From the NCBI GenBank assembly GCA_025357875.1, contig JANYLK010000033.1, forward strand, positions 1 through 59,840: a DNA stretch of 59,840 bases, read 5' to 3'. Of this stretch, positions 51,893 through 59,840 are shown one piece after another. A program made the translations under genes and the position numbers. Numbering within the stretch: the first letter of the stretch is position 1; every line of letters starts with the position of its first letter. Under the pieces are notes generated by a model. It was not told the origin of the DNA, did no database searches, and saw only the letters and a list, made by a program, of their open reading frames with translations. Origin of the DNA: Granulicella sp. (GTDB lineage Bacteria > Acidobacteriota > Terriglobia > Terriglobales > Acidobacteriaceae).

Positions 51893-52909
51893 TTACGGCT
51901 TAACGATGACCTTGCCGACCATACCAAGGTTATCGTGCAGCGCGCAGATGTAGGGGTAGGTTCCCGGATGCGTAAACGTCACACGGAAAACGGTAGACCC
52001 GGGAGGCGACTGTGGCACGCCCGACTGGTCCTGCGGAGCGGCCACCAGAAATCCCGAAGCCGTGGAATCCCCAACAAAATCCAGCGTCGCGTGTCGAGCG
52101 CCATCTGCGTCCCTGGTCACGTTAGCCGACGGAGGCCCAGGATTTCCAGGTTCCGTTCCGAAGGTAACCGTATGCGGCAGGGCCGGGTCAAGGTTGCTCC
52201 ACTCGACCGTGTCTCCCACCCGAACCTCAATCGTTCCCTTCAGGAAACGCACCACCGACAGCGACTGGAATCCCGCAGCGGTGTTTGCCATCTCGCCGGT
52301 ACCTGCGACCACGCTGTTCTTACCCGGAATCACGCTTTCGGAGAGCATATGGTCCATATCATCGTGATCGTGGTGCTCCATGTTGTGATCCGCGTCAGCG
52401 AGAATGCTGCGCGTCTGGTTCGCCGCCTCGTCATAGTAGAAATCCTGGTTGTGCGGAAGTCTCGCGGAAGCGGGAAGCACATGGATAACACCCGTCATAT
52501 GCGTGTGCACCAGGCACAAAATCTTAAAGTTGCCAGCCACCGGAAACTTTACCGCGAAGTGTTGTCCTTGGACCAGTGGAGGTGCGCTGACGCATTTGGA
52601 GCCATCGAAACTAGTGCCGCTGAGCGAGTATCCCGGACAACCGACTGTGAAATCTTTATATTTCTGGCCCGCGATCAAAAACGACACGGTATGAATATCG
52701 CCGCTGGCTGAAGTCCAGTTGATGCTGTCGTTCGCGTGAATCCACATCTCATTTGGAAGGAAGGCGATTACCTGCTTCGCCATGTCCTTGCTCTGGGCGC
52801 CTAAAGTCGCCTGCCAGATTTGTTGGGCCTCAGCGGTCTGCGGAATAGAAAACACCGCCAGCGCGGCCAATAAAACACTTGCCGTAAGCATCGGCTTTTT
52901 CGAGTACAT
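51893..52909 (-). CDS. Secreted double-cupredoxin protein with His/Asp/Met-rich linker
   Basis: 338 residues from ATG 52909 (MYSKKPMLTASVLLAALAVF), chosen for GAGG upstream; ATG 52921 is an alternative. Cupredoxin 1 (about 30-150) has HTVSFLIAG and the copper loop CLVHTHMTG (Cys, His, Met); cupredoxin 2 (about 220-338) has HTVTFGTEPG and CALHDNLGM. Between them lies NMEHHDHDDMDHM, a metal-binding-looking linker. Plastocyanin-like type-1 copper sites transfer electrons in the periplasm. The protein may buffer copper or feed a copper oxidase. It is monocistronic. Confidence 0.85.
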   Translation of the reverse strand: MYSKKPMLTASVLLAALAVFSIPQTAEAQQIWQATLGAQSKDMAKQVIAFLPNEMWIHANDSINWTSASGDIHTVSFLIAGQKYKDFTVGCPGYSLSGTSFDGSKCVSAPPLVQGQHFAVKFPVAGNFKILCLVHTHMTGVIHVLPASARLPHNQDFYYDEAANQTRSILADADHNMEHHDHDDMDHMLSESVIPGKNSVVAGTGEMANTAAGFQSLSVVRFLKGTIEVRVGDTVEWSNLDPALPHTVTFGTEPGNPGPPSANVTRDADGARHATLDFVGDSTASGFLVAAPQDQSGVPQSPPGSTVFRVTFTHPGTYPYICALHDNLGMVGKVIVKP

Positions 52910-52921
52910 GCTTCGCCTCAT

Positions 52922-53490
52922 TTCCGAAACTGATTTTTGGACATAATGAAATTTAGGGGCCGATTTCTAACGCGCCCCACTGTAATCCAGCCCCAACTTT
53001 TTCGTCAAGGCTCCAAACCCAGAAATTGCACATGACTGTTGATCCCAAACGCTTTCGCCACGCGATCGCCACAACGTATCCACTCCGCGCCAACAGGGTT
53101 CCGCCCATCCGTCACTAAACCTGATAGGGCGTGCCAGGTGGCACCAATCGCGCGTAACTTCACCGTCTATCCACCGGGACCCCTTGACACCCCGCGTATA
53201 ATCAAGTTTAGGTTGAGACAGAATCTATCAGCCTTAAGCTTGTGTCTCCCAAAGCTCCAAGGAAGCCATAACTCCAGCGTTATGAATACTTTGAAAGTTA
53301 TCTCCTTTGCTTTCATGATCTTGCGAATCTGCTTGGCCGTTAAGTGGTTTGTTTGGAAGATTATGCATGAATTGATACCCAAGGGGGGGGTGCTACATGC
53401 CGGAGTCAATCCGAGTCGTCCGCCAAAGTCAGATTGCCATCACCGCCAAGCCCCAACCGGCCAGCGTTGCGGAGCAGGGTTGGTGGCCTT
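52922..53490. other. Intergenic region with no convincing gene
   Basis: Holds the promoter of the cupredoxin gene and AT-rich DNA. The segment 53184-53202 (TTGACA then TATAAT) looks promoter-like but the spacing is only seven bases. A possible 70-residue frame at 53282 starts with a hydrophobic stretch (VISFAFMILRICLAVKWFVW) behind AAGGAAG and contains eight G in a row (53383-53390). It is not called as a gene. Confidence 0.4.
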
Positions 53491-53649
53491 CTAGCTGGCC
53501 GCCTGGCTTAGTGCAATCTCGTTTTGGTCAGACTGCGCCGCCATCGCCAGGAATTTCTTGTCATCGTCGGTTGCCGCCTTCGCTTTGCTGGGAACCTGCA
53601 TCGCCGCGCTTCCGAGCATCAAGCAACACACCATCGTTTTCATCGTCAT
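53491..53649 (-). pseudogene. Truncated DUF4142-type secreted protein
   Basis: The frame from ATG 53649 gives a signal-like start (MTMKTMVCCLMLGSAAM) and then TDDDKKFLAMAAQSDQNEIA, the first helix of DUF4142 (the D..F...A..S..EI.L...A pattern), before a TAG at 53491. Just beyond the stop the same frame reads KATNPAPQRW, like the K..NP.V..F that follows in DUF4142. A nonsense mutation has thus cut the gene, and the rest is lost. Upstream starts are possible. Confidence 0.62.
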
Positions 53650-53790
53650 CGTTTCATCTCCAGGAGCACGCGCCTTGTTCCGCTGACGCATCGCCACGCA
53701 GAGTCAGAGTGGGCCAAGCGGTCGCGGGTGGCATGCTCATGGAGATTTCGACTTGCGAATTAGGAGCACCTTTTGTAAGAGAATGGTTCC

Positions 53791-54171
53791 ATGGTCGGAA
53801 CGCGTATCGACAAGTGGCTGTGGGCGGCCCGTTTCTTCAAGACCCGCGAGATGGCCTCGAAGGCCTGCGAGATGAGCCGCATCACCTCCAACGGTCAGCG
53901 CGCCAAGCCCTCGCGCGAAGTCCGCGTCGGCGATATGCTGAGTATCCGCAACGAGGCCGCCGACTGGGAGATTGAAGTGCTCGCGCTCAGCCAGCAGCGC
54001 GGTCCGGCAGCCATCGCGCAGGCGCTCTATCGCGAGACCGAAGCCAGCATCGAACTCCGCCGCAAGGCCGCCGAAGAGCGCCGCCTGCTTGGCCCCATCG
54101 CGAGCATCCCGACGGGCCGGCCCAGCAAGCGCGATCGCCGACTCATTCATACCTTCAGCGGGAAGCGCTAA
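53791..54171 (+). CDS. hslR: S4-domain RNA-binding protein (HslR / heat-shock protein 15 family)
   Basis: 126 residues. The S4 domain opens TRIDKWLWAARFFKTREMASKACEMSRITSNGQRAKPSREVRVGDMLSI, the HslR pattern. A basic tail with GRPSKRDRRLIHTF completes it. HslR binds free 50S subunits bearing nascent chains to recycle them. Its stop overlaps the end of the convergent SLT-like lipoprotein gene by 17 bases. Confidence 0.93.
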   Translation: MVGTRIDKWLWAARFFKTREMASKACEMSRITSNGQRAKPSREVRVGDMLSIRNEAADWEIEVLALSQQRGPAAIAQALYRETEASIELRRKAAEERRLLGPIASIPTGRPSKRDRRLIHTFSGKR

Positions 54172-54934
54172 TCAACTCCTGTTGCGTTGGAGTCTGTCGG
54201 CCAGCTTTGCCCTTCGATGCGCCAGTCGTTTTTCCGCAGGCCTCGGGAACATTTGCCATCTGCTTAGCAAACACGCGGTAGCTCGAAGTGCCAGGCCGGA
54301 GCGTCGACCAGTATTCTGTTCGGGAAAGCAGAGGCTTGTGTTGCTGAATTAATTCCCGGTCGAGTATCTTGATGCCGCATTCTAGGTTTTTCGTAGGCTG
54401 CAGGATGGTCCTGACTGGGTCATCAGCTTTGAGCTTCCGGTCTGCGTCCCAATCGAAGTCGCACCCATAGCGCTTCTCGTCCTCGTACCCGAGTTGCAAC
54501 AGTCCTTCGGTCCGCCCCTGCATTCCCGTGACTTTGTCTTTCACCTGCATCGCACCCTGCGAATGGTGGGCTCGCGCGGTCGGCTTCAGACCGCCCTCAG
54601 CGCCCGCCAGCGCCTGGAAAAAATACGCCCAAAATGCTCGCTTGTCCGCCTCGCCGATCGCACTAAACCGCGGGCAGAATGGACGCACATCGCGGTCCAC
54701 TTCGGCGGAGAGCAGTTCCGGCGGAAGAGCCTGTTCAATGACTTTGTCCCACGCGGGATCCCACATCGGCCCGCCAATTTCGGCATGCTTTTCGTCAATC
54801 GGCGTCGGCGGAGCTGGCTTCATCGCCGGTGCCGGTGAAGTCGCAGGCGCCGATTGGGTTTTCTCGCATCCCGCAGCCAGCCCCACAATCGCCAGTCCCG
54901 CTACCGCATTCATCATCCACTTGCTTGGCAGCAT
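54155..54934 (-). CDS. SLT-like lytic transglycosylase lipoprotein
   Basis: 259 residues from ATG 54934 with GGAAGG about six bases upstream. Lipobox LAIVGLAAGC places Cys at residue 23. After a Pro/Ala linker the core has RPFCPRFSAIGEADKRAFWAYFFQALAGAEGGLKPTAR, with a Glu at the usual SLT catalytic position, TEGLLQLGYEDEKRYGCDF and NLECGIKILDRELIQ. The Q-x-G/Y-E-D and C..G...L spacing resembles secreted SLT-family proteins of proteobacteria. Peptidoglycan cleavage is inferred, not certain. Starts further upstream overlap the ddl promoter. Confidence 0.72.
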   Translation of the reverse strand: MLPSKWMMNAVAGLAIVGLAAGCEKTQSAPATSPAPAMKPAPPTPIDEKHAEIGGPMWDPAWDKVIEQALPPELLSAEVDRDVRPFCPRFSAIGEADKRAFWAYFFQALAGAEGGLKPTARAHHSQGAMQVKDKVTGMQGRTEGLLQLGYEDEKRYGCDFDWDADRKLKADDPVRTILQPTKNLECGIKILDRELIQQHKPLLSRTEYWSTLRPGTSSYRVFAKQMANVPEACGKTTGASKGKAGRQTPTQQELISASR

Positions 54935-55121
54935 CGAACACCTTCCTTCCCAGGCTGGCCCGCCCTTAACCAACTTTGTCTGACGCTTTTTGCCTCGTCC
55001 GGGAAACGCCCAATCCCATCTTTCTTTCGGACCCCGCCCTCCAAAATGATTGCAGTCTGGGTCCGCCCGCGATTCGTCAGCATTCTCACCGCGCAATTGG
55101 CCGTATCCTTGATTGCAGACC

Positions 55122-56390
55122 ATGAAGAAAAAACTCCGTGTTGGCATTCTCTACGGCGGCCGCTCTGGCGAGCATGAAGTGTCGCTGCTCTCCGGCGCCT
55201 CAATCCTCAAGGCCATCGACCGCAAGCGCTACGAGGTCGTTCCCATTGGTATAGACAAGCAAGGCCACTGGCTCAGTGGCATGGAAGCCGATCGCCTGCT
55301 CAGCAGCAACATGCTGGCGAAGTCATCCCTCGCAAGCACAGCCGCGGAAACCGAGCCACATGCCATCTTCGAGGCCGACGCTGAATTTGCCGCCGCGGCC
55401 GCAGTCCTGCGCAGCGGCGAACCGCTCAACATCCCATCGACCCACCCGCAACGGCGCTCAACGGACGCATCGCAGATTCGCTCCAGCGCCGATCTCGCCC
55501 AGCCCGGTAACCCACTTGCCGCCTCACTCAATGTGATCTTTCCTGTGCTCCACGGCACCTTTGGCGAGGATGGAACCATCCAGGGCCTCTTTGAACTCGC
55601 CGACATTGCCTACGTAGGCTCCGGCGTACTTGGCTCGTCCGCTGCCATGGATAAGGACGCGATGAAGCGCCTCTTCGCTGCTGCCAAGCTGCCCCAGACG
55701 CCGTATGTAGCCCTTCTCCGCAGCGAATGGCGCATCGACCCGAAGCGCGCGACCCGGCTCATCGAAAAGGCGTTGTCGTATCCGCTCTTTGTCAAACCGG
55801 CAAACCTCGGCAGTTCGGTCGGCATTTCCAAAGTGAAGACACGCAGAGAGCTTGCCGCCGCCATCGATCTCGCAGCCAGCTTCGACCGTAAGCTCGTCAT
55901 CGAGCAAGGCGTCGGAGGTCCCGGCGTCAAGCCACGCGAACTCGAAGTCGGTGTCCTCGGCAACGACTTGCCTGAGGCGTCAGTCGTGGGCGAAATTATC
56001 CCCAACAAGGAGTTCTACGACTACGAGTCGAAGTACGAAGCGTCGCCTGAAGACCCTTCCATCCCGATCATCCCTGCGAAGCTTACCAAGTCGGAGTCGA
56101 AGCAGATTCGCGAGATGGCTCTCGCCGCCTTCCGTGCCTGCGATTGTGCTGGTCTAGCGCGTGTCGACTTTCTTATGGAACCTGCGTTCGATGCAAAAGG
56201 CCGCAAGGTAAAGACTCCGCGCATCTATCTCAACGAGATCAACACCATGCCCGGCTTCACTAGCATCTCCATGTATCCGAAGCTCTGGCAGGCCAGCGGC
56301 CTCCCCTACAAAAAGTTGATCGACCGCCTGATTCAGCTGGCCGTCGAACGCCACAGCGAGAGACAGCAGACCCGCTTCACGAAATCGTAG
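55122..56390 (+). CDS. ddl: D-alanine-D-alanine ligase
   Basis: 422 residues from ATG 55122 (MKKKLRVGILYGGRSGEHEVSL). Further motifs: FPVLHGTFGEDGTIQGLFEL, YVGSGVLGSSAAMDKDAMKRLFAAAKLP, PLFVKPANLGSSVGISKV, RVDFLMEP and LNEINTMPGFTSISMYPKLW. It makes D-Ala-D-Ala for peptidoglycan. A Ser/Ala-rich insertion of about 60 residues (about 65-130, with PSTHPQRRSTDASQ) sits in the N-terminal domain and explains the extra length. The active-site loops are intact. Confidence 0.95.
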   Translation: MKKKLRVGILYGGRSGEHEVSLLSGASILKAIDRKRYEVVPIGIDKQGHWLSGMEADRLLSSNMLAKSSLASTAAETEPHAIFEADAEFAAAAAVLRSGEPLNIPSTHPQRRSTDASQIRSSADLAQPGNPLAASLNVIFPVLHGTFGEDGTIQGLFELADIAYVGSGVLGSSAAMDKDAMKRLFAAAKLPQTPYVALLRSEWRIDPKRATRLIEKALSYPLFVKPANLGSSVGISKVKTRRELAAAIDLAASFDRKLVIEQGVGGPGVKPRELEVGVLGNDLPEASVVGEIIPNKEFYDYESKYEASPEDPSIPIIPAKLTKSESKQIREMALAAFRACDCAGLARVDFLMEPAFDAKGRKVKTPRIYLNEINTMPGFTSISMYPKLWQASGLPYKKLIDRLIQLAVERHSERQQTRFTKS

Positions 56391-56544
56391 TGCGTTTCGT
56401 CCATTTCGAAAATTAGCGATGAACGCGCTGTCTGTCGGCTCCCAGCCACCAATTCATTGCACCGGCGCATCTACCTAGTCAGATTCGCATCCGCAGTTGT
56501 CCTTCGGGCCAAAGCACGCCAAGCGCATATGCGATCAAATTTCG

Positions 56545-57561
56545 ATGTTGCAGGAGCGCCTGTTGCCGCTCACCGAGCCCATGGTAACCAAATTGTCCGA
56601 CAAGCCGTTAGACCCTTTTCAGAAGATGGTGCGGGAGCGCGTTTCCTGGCGACCGCTTCACTCGCTGTGGGATCTACAGGGAGTTCACATCAGCGTTATC
56701 GCAAAGCGCACATGGAACTCGCTGATGAACGACAATCTCTTCGGGAGCGCCGCCGAACTGGGCTATTGGTTCCTCTTCGCGTTATTTCCGACCCTCGTCA
56801 GCGCCTCATCCATCATCGGGCTTGCTGCGCGCCACGCCTCCGAGAATTACGATCGCCTGCTCCACTACATGGCCTTGGTGATACCGCCCTCCGCCTACGG
56901 GATCGTCTTGGAGACATTCAATCAGATCACCGCAACCTCCAATGGAAAAAAGGTGACCTTCGGACTTGCGGCCGCGCTGTGGGCTGCATCGGCTGGGTTC
57001 TCCGCTATTCAGGATTCCATGAATGTTGTCTATAAGGTCAAGGAGACTCGGCCTTATTGGAAGGCTCGCGGCGGTGCTGTCCTCATCAGCACGCTACTGT
57101 CGCTGCTCATCACAGCAATCCTCGCCGCACTCCTTGGCGCCGACTTCCTTGCCCGACTCGCCAGCATGCACATCGCGCATCACGTCGTTGTGGTGCCAGT
57201 AGTCCTTTTCATCCGGATCATGGGATGGCTGGCAGCAGCAGGGCTGCTTGCCTTCCTCTTCGCGCTTATCTACTACTGGGCTCCCGACGTCAAACAGAAA
57301 CAATGGCGCTGGCTTTCTCCCGGGGCAGCGTTCGGTATCATCGGCTGGGTGGTCGCGTCGGTCGGCCTTCGTATCTACCTGCACTTCTTCAACAATTACT
57401 CGGCTACGTACGGGTCCCTCGGAGCTGTCATTATCCTGCTGACCTGGTTCTATCTCAGTGGGCTGATGCTCTTGTTGGGCGGCGAGATCAACAGCGAGAT
57501 CGAAGCCGCCGCCACGGAGAAACGCCTCGCCGACCAGGCCGCGCTGGGCGCCATCCCATAG
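56545..57561 (+). CDS. YihY/BrkB-family inner-membrane protein
   Basis: 338 residues from ATG 56545; TTG 56497 and ATG 56581 are alternatives and no ribosome-binding site is decisive. Six TM helices in the BrkB order: GYWFLFALFPTLVSASSIIG, LAAALWAASAGFSAIQDSMNVVY with the family motif, then ISTLLSLLITAILAALLG, VVVPVVLFIRIMGWLAAAGLL, FGIIGWVVASVGLRIYLHFF and LGAVIILLTWFYLSGLMLLLGGEINSEIE. The last is the conserved end of the family. Function is uncertain; it is not RNase BN. Confidence 0.9.
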   Translation: MLQERLLPLTEPMVTKLSDKPLDPFQKMVRERVSWRPLHSLWDLQGVHISVIAKRTWNSLMNDNLFGSAAELGYWFLFALFPTLVSASSIIGLAARHASENYDRLLHYMALVIPPSAYGIVLETFNQITATSNGKKVTFGLAAALWAASAGFSAIQDSMNVVYKVKETRPYWKARGGAVLISTLLSLLITAILAALLGADFLARLASMHIAHHVVVVPVVLFIRIMGWLAAAGLLAFLFALIYYWAPDVKQKQWRWLSPGAAFGIIGWVVASVGLRIYLHFFNNYSATYGSLGAVIILLTWFYLSGLMLLLGGEINSEIEAAATEKRLADQAALGAIP

Positions 57562-57667
57562 CTCGATGACCGAGAGTCGGGCGGAGATATACTCGCAACA
57601 CAACGCGGCAGGTTCTAAGATCAAAGGGCCGAATGAAACCGTCCCACAGATCCAAGGAGCCGTGTTG

Positions 57668-57958
57668 ATGAAGAGCGTCCTTTTCGCGTTGTTGAAATTC
57701 TTTCTATTTTTGATTGTCTTTGCTGCCGGCAGCTTTCTGCCACCGTTCCATATCGAACACGCGTTAAACGTAACGCCGGACGGAACCCGTATGTTCATCT
57801 GGGACGGCGTTCTGCTGATGACGTTGTTGTTCGGAGTGATCCTGCTGATCGAGGCCCTGCGCAAACGGATTTCGTCGTCTGGCCCTTGGACCGCGGCCGC
57901 ATTTGTCGTCGCCGGGATTGCCGGATACGCGTTAAAATTAGGCTTTCTCACCAGATGA
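57668..57958 (+). CDS. Small three-helix membrane protein
   Basis: 96 residues from ATG 57668, chosen because AAGGAG lies eight bases upstream. Helices at VLFALLKFFLFLIVFAAGSF, FIWDGVLLMTLLFGVILLIEA and TAAAFVVAGIAGYALKLGF. Its stop overlaps the ATG of the PLP decarboxylase (ATGA), so the two are coupled. No family recognised. Confidence 0.78.
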   Translation: MKSVLFALLKFFLFLIVFAAGSFLPPFHIEHALNVTPDGTRMFIWDGVLLMTLLFGVILLIEALRKRISSSGPWTAAAFVVAGIAGYALKLGFLTR

Positions 57959-59349
57959 TTCAACCGGACCCTAAACGGGAAGAATTCCTCGCTCGCTTCG
58001 CCGACGCGCAGGCTACGCTGGACCAGGGTTTTGCGCGCCTTCCACCTAGTTCGCAGCCTGCCCTCGGAGAAGATGCCGCGATCATCCTGCGCGAGGCGGC
58101 CGAGCGCTTGCACGACAACGATCCCTACTTCCACCCTCTGTACGCCGGCCAGATGCTGAAGCCACCGCATCCCATAGCGCGCGCGGCGTATACGTTGGCG
58201 ATGTCGCTCAATCCCAATAACCATGCGCTCGACGGTGGACGCGCCAGCTCCGCAATGGAGTTCGAAGCCGTCGCCGCGCTGGCGAAGATGTTCGGCTGGC
58301 CGAAGCATCTCGGCCATCTTTCCAGCGGCGGCACGTTTGCAAATCTCGAAGCTCTTTGGATCGCCGGCCAACTGCATCGTGAGCAGGGAACTAGCCTCGC
58401 AGTCGCAGCCTCCGACCAGGCCCATTACACGCACACCCGCATCTCCGGCGTGCTCGGTCTGCCGTTCGTCTCTGTCCCCACCGACAATACCGGCCGCATG
58501 GACCTCAACGCACTGGAACAGGCCCTCAAAACTCACCGCATAGGCACCGTAGTCGCAACGCTAGGCACCACGGCCGTGGGCGCAGTCGATCCGCTGGATC
58601 GCATCCTCGAGTTGCAGGCACGGTACGGCTTCCGCATTCATGTCGATGCAGCTTACGGCGGCTACTTCACGCTCGCCGGCAATCTCAGGCCCGAGGCGCG
58701 TGCTGCCTACGATGCGATTCCCCGCGCCGATTCGCTCGTCGTCGATCCACATAAGCACGGCTTGCAACCGTACGGCTGTGGCTGCGTCCTTTTCCGCGAC
58801 CCCAGTATTGGCCGTTTCTACGAGCATGACTCTCCGTTCACCTACTTCACGTCAAAGGATCTTCATCTAGGCCAGATTTCGCTGGAATGTTCACGCGCGG
58901 GTGCCTCAGCCGTAGCCCTCTGGGCGACCCAGAGGCTGCTGCCATACGAAGTGGGGGGCGAGTTCGCGCGCGGGCTGGAGGCGGGACGCGAAGCAGCACT
59001 CGCAATGCATAAAAGACTAGCGGCAGATGTGCGGTTTGAAATGCCTATGACAGATCCAATGCTCGACATCATATTCTGGGCCGTGAAGGGAACAACGGTC
59101 GTACAGTCGTCGTCGCAGGCGCAGTCCATCTTCCGGCAGGCGCGGCAGATGGACTTGTATCTTGCGCTCGCAGAACTGCCCATCCGGTTCTTTCCGGAGG
59201 GAACCTGGCCCGATCACACCGGCGATGTAGCGCACGTTACGTGCCTCCGCTCCGTGATGATGAAGCCAGAGCACTTAACCTGGTCGGACGAAATCTGGCG
59301 ACGGCTTGAAGCAGCGACCTCAGCCGTCCTTGGGGTCAATACCCCGTAA
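57955..59349 (+). CDS. PLP-dependent group II amino-acid decarboxylase
   Basis: 464 residues from ATG 57955. Group II motifs: LPPSSQ, YFHPLYAGQML, LGHLSSGGTFANLEALWIA (PLP phosphate), ASDQAHYTHTR, VVATLGTTAVGAVDPLDRI, IHVDAAYGGYF (Asp to pyridine N) and the Lys of SLVVDPHKHGLQPYGCG (Schiff base). The C-terminal region ends RIG-like LAELPIRFFP. Family members decarboxylate glutamate, aspartate, tyrosine, DOPA or tryptophan; the substrate here is not clear. Coupled to the small membrane protein upstream. Confidence 0.92.
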   Translation: MIQPDPKREEFLARFADAQATLDQGFARLPPSSQPALGEDAAIILREAAERLHDNDPYFHPLYAGQMLKPPHPIARAAYTLAMSLNPNNHALDGGRASSAMEFEAVAALAKMFGWPKHLGHLSSGGTFANLEALWIAGQLHREQGTSLAVAASDQAHYTHTRISGVLGLPFVSVPTDNTGRMDLNALEQALKTHRIGTVVATLGTTAVGAVDPLDRILELQARYGFRIHVDAAYGGYFTLAGNLRPEARAAYDAIPRADSLVVDPHKHGLQPYGCGCVLFRDPSIGRFYEHDSPFTYFTSKDLHLGQISLECSRAGASAVALWATQRLLPYEVGGEFARGLEAGREAALAMHKRLAADVRFEMPMTDPMLDIIFWAVKGTTVVQSSSQAQSIFRQARQMDLYLALAELPIRFFPEGTWPDHTGDVAHVTCLRSVMMKPEHLTWSDEIWRRLEAATSAVLGVNTP

Positions 59350-59514
59350 CGTGCACTTACCCTGGCCCGAAAGGATTACTGCGAAACGTGGTCCGTCCAC
59401 TTCGCCTTTTGGTAAACTTAGGCTGTACCCCGAGCGGACGGCGACCTTTCGCGCCTTCACTCCGATGTCTGGAGCGTTGAGAATCTCTAGCATTAATAAA
59501 GGACCTATCTCCGA

Positions 59515-59840
59515 ATGAGCCTCCCCGCTTCCTCCTCTCCCGTAACCGACGTTGACTCGCTCGACCTATCCGCGCGCCGGATTGCCTACTTTTCAATGGA
59601 AATCGCGCTTTCTCCCGCTCTTCCAACCTATTCGGGAGGCCTAGGAGTACTTGCCGGCGACACCCTGCGTTCGGCAGCGGACACCGCGGCCCCGATGGTC
59701 GCCGTATCGCTGGTCCATCGCCGGGGCTACTTCCGGCAGCACCTCGATTCAGTAGGCCAACAGACGGAGTCCGACGTTCCGTGGTGTCCCGAGACCGTGC
59801 TTCCCAGCGCTCAGCAGGTCGTTAAGATCACCATGCAGGG
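59515..59840 (+). CDS. Alpha-glucan (glycogen) phosphorylase, 5' part
   Basis: 108 residues from ATG 59515, cut by the window end; GGACC and AAAGG precede it. The first residues after a short start are [31 protein letters not shown] and [18 protein letters not shown]. This is the opening of GT35 phosphorylases of the short archaeal/bacterial type. The enzyme releases glucose 1-phosphate from glycogen or maltodextrin. Only the N-terminus is visible, so PLP-site and substrate-range details cannot be seen. Confidence 0.9.
   Translation, partial: MSLPASSSPVTDVDSLDLSARRIAYFSMEIALSPALPTYSGGLGVLAGDTLRSAADTAAPMVAVSLVHRRGYFRQHLDSVGQQTESDVPWCPETVLPSAQQVVKITMQ

Noticed and set aside
53184..53202. TTGACA and TATAAT in close succession
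   Set aside because: Only seven bases separate the two hexamers, far short of the 16-18 needed for a sigma-70 promoter.
57094..58536. 480-codon minus-strand frame opposite the YihY and decarboxylase genes
   Set aside because: Spans two real genes in antisense and has no domain signature.

Overview
The window reads as chromosomal DNA of an Acidobacteriota bacterium, most likely Terriglobia/Acidobacteriaceae. This is inferred from the GC-rich coding sequence, the Gram-negative envelope genes (kdsA, Skp-like chaperones, TonB), a PEP-CTERM protein, a PL10 pectate lyase, an unattached MacB/FtsX-type permease, an Ala/Lys-rich histone-like protein, and dispersed intergenic repeats of the form GTCATCCTGAGCG...AGTCGAAGGA. 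No 16S rRNA is present, so the taxonomy is inference. There is no prophage, CRISPR array or complete insertion sequence.

Layout. 1-9.7 kb: a histone H1-like protein (cut by the window start), an MltD-type lytic transglycosylase, lepA, two tandem Skp/OmpH-like genes, a 1.1-kb spacer rich in hairpins, an Arg/Gly-rich protein ending in a degenerate receiver domain, and kdsA. 9.7-13.3 kb: a two-gene operon for a multi-Fe-S molybdenum formate dehydrogenase-like enzyme and its DUF1641 partner (ForC/ForE type). 13.3-20.9 kb: pectate lyase, a methyltransferase remnant, CCA/poly(A) nucleotidyltransferase, tsaD, a DUF4174 protein and cysS. 20.9-31.6 kb: a cytochrome c/beta-barrel pair behind a long palindrome, an EamA exporter, an AI-2E-type transporter fused to a B12-binding-like domain, a GAF-GGDEF protein, moaA and etfBA. 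31.7-35.5 kb: a Gfo/Idh/MocA oxidoreductase, an ABC permease and a PEP-CTERM protein with a sigma-54-like promoter.

35.5-41.5 kb is a housekeeping block on the minus strand: ispE, tRNA-Gln(UUG), prs, rplY, pth, rpsF, rpsR, rplI, closed by a strong terminator. 41.5-49.9 kb: a TonB-like protein behind an ECF sigma factor, gamma-glutamyltransferase, a GDSL hydrolase, a sugar-phosphate isomerase-like TIM barrel, and asnS, which carries an in-frame insertion made of intergenic repeat sequence. 49.9-51.8 kb is a visibly more AT-rich accessory islet: a DUF3037 protein, a HipA-like kinase broken by two compensating frameshifts, and a VapC remnant. 51.9-59.8 kb: a double cupredoxin, a DUF4142 remnant, an S4-domain protein, an SLT-like lipoprotein, ddl, a YihY/BrkB protein, a small membrane protein overlapping a PLP decarboxylase, and the start of an alpha-glucan phosphorylase cut by the window end.

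How genes may work together: moaA serves the pterin cofactor needed by the formate dehydrogenase. The transglycosylases, ddl, kdsA and Skp proteins build and maintain the envelope. Most of the window is ordinary core genome. The least explained items are the receiver-like fusion protein, the AI-2E/B12 fusion, the repeat-invaded asnS, the HipA-like/DUF3037 islet, and the sigma-54/PEP-CTERM control region.
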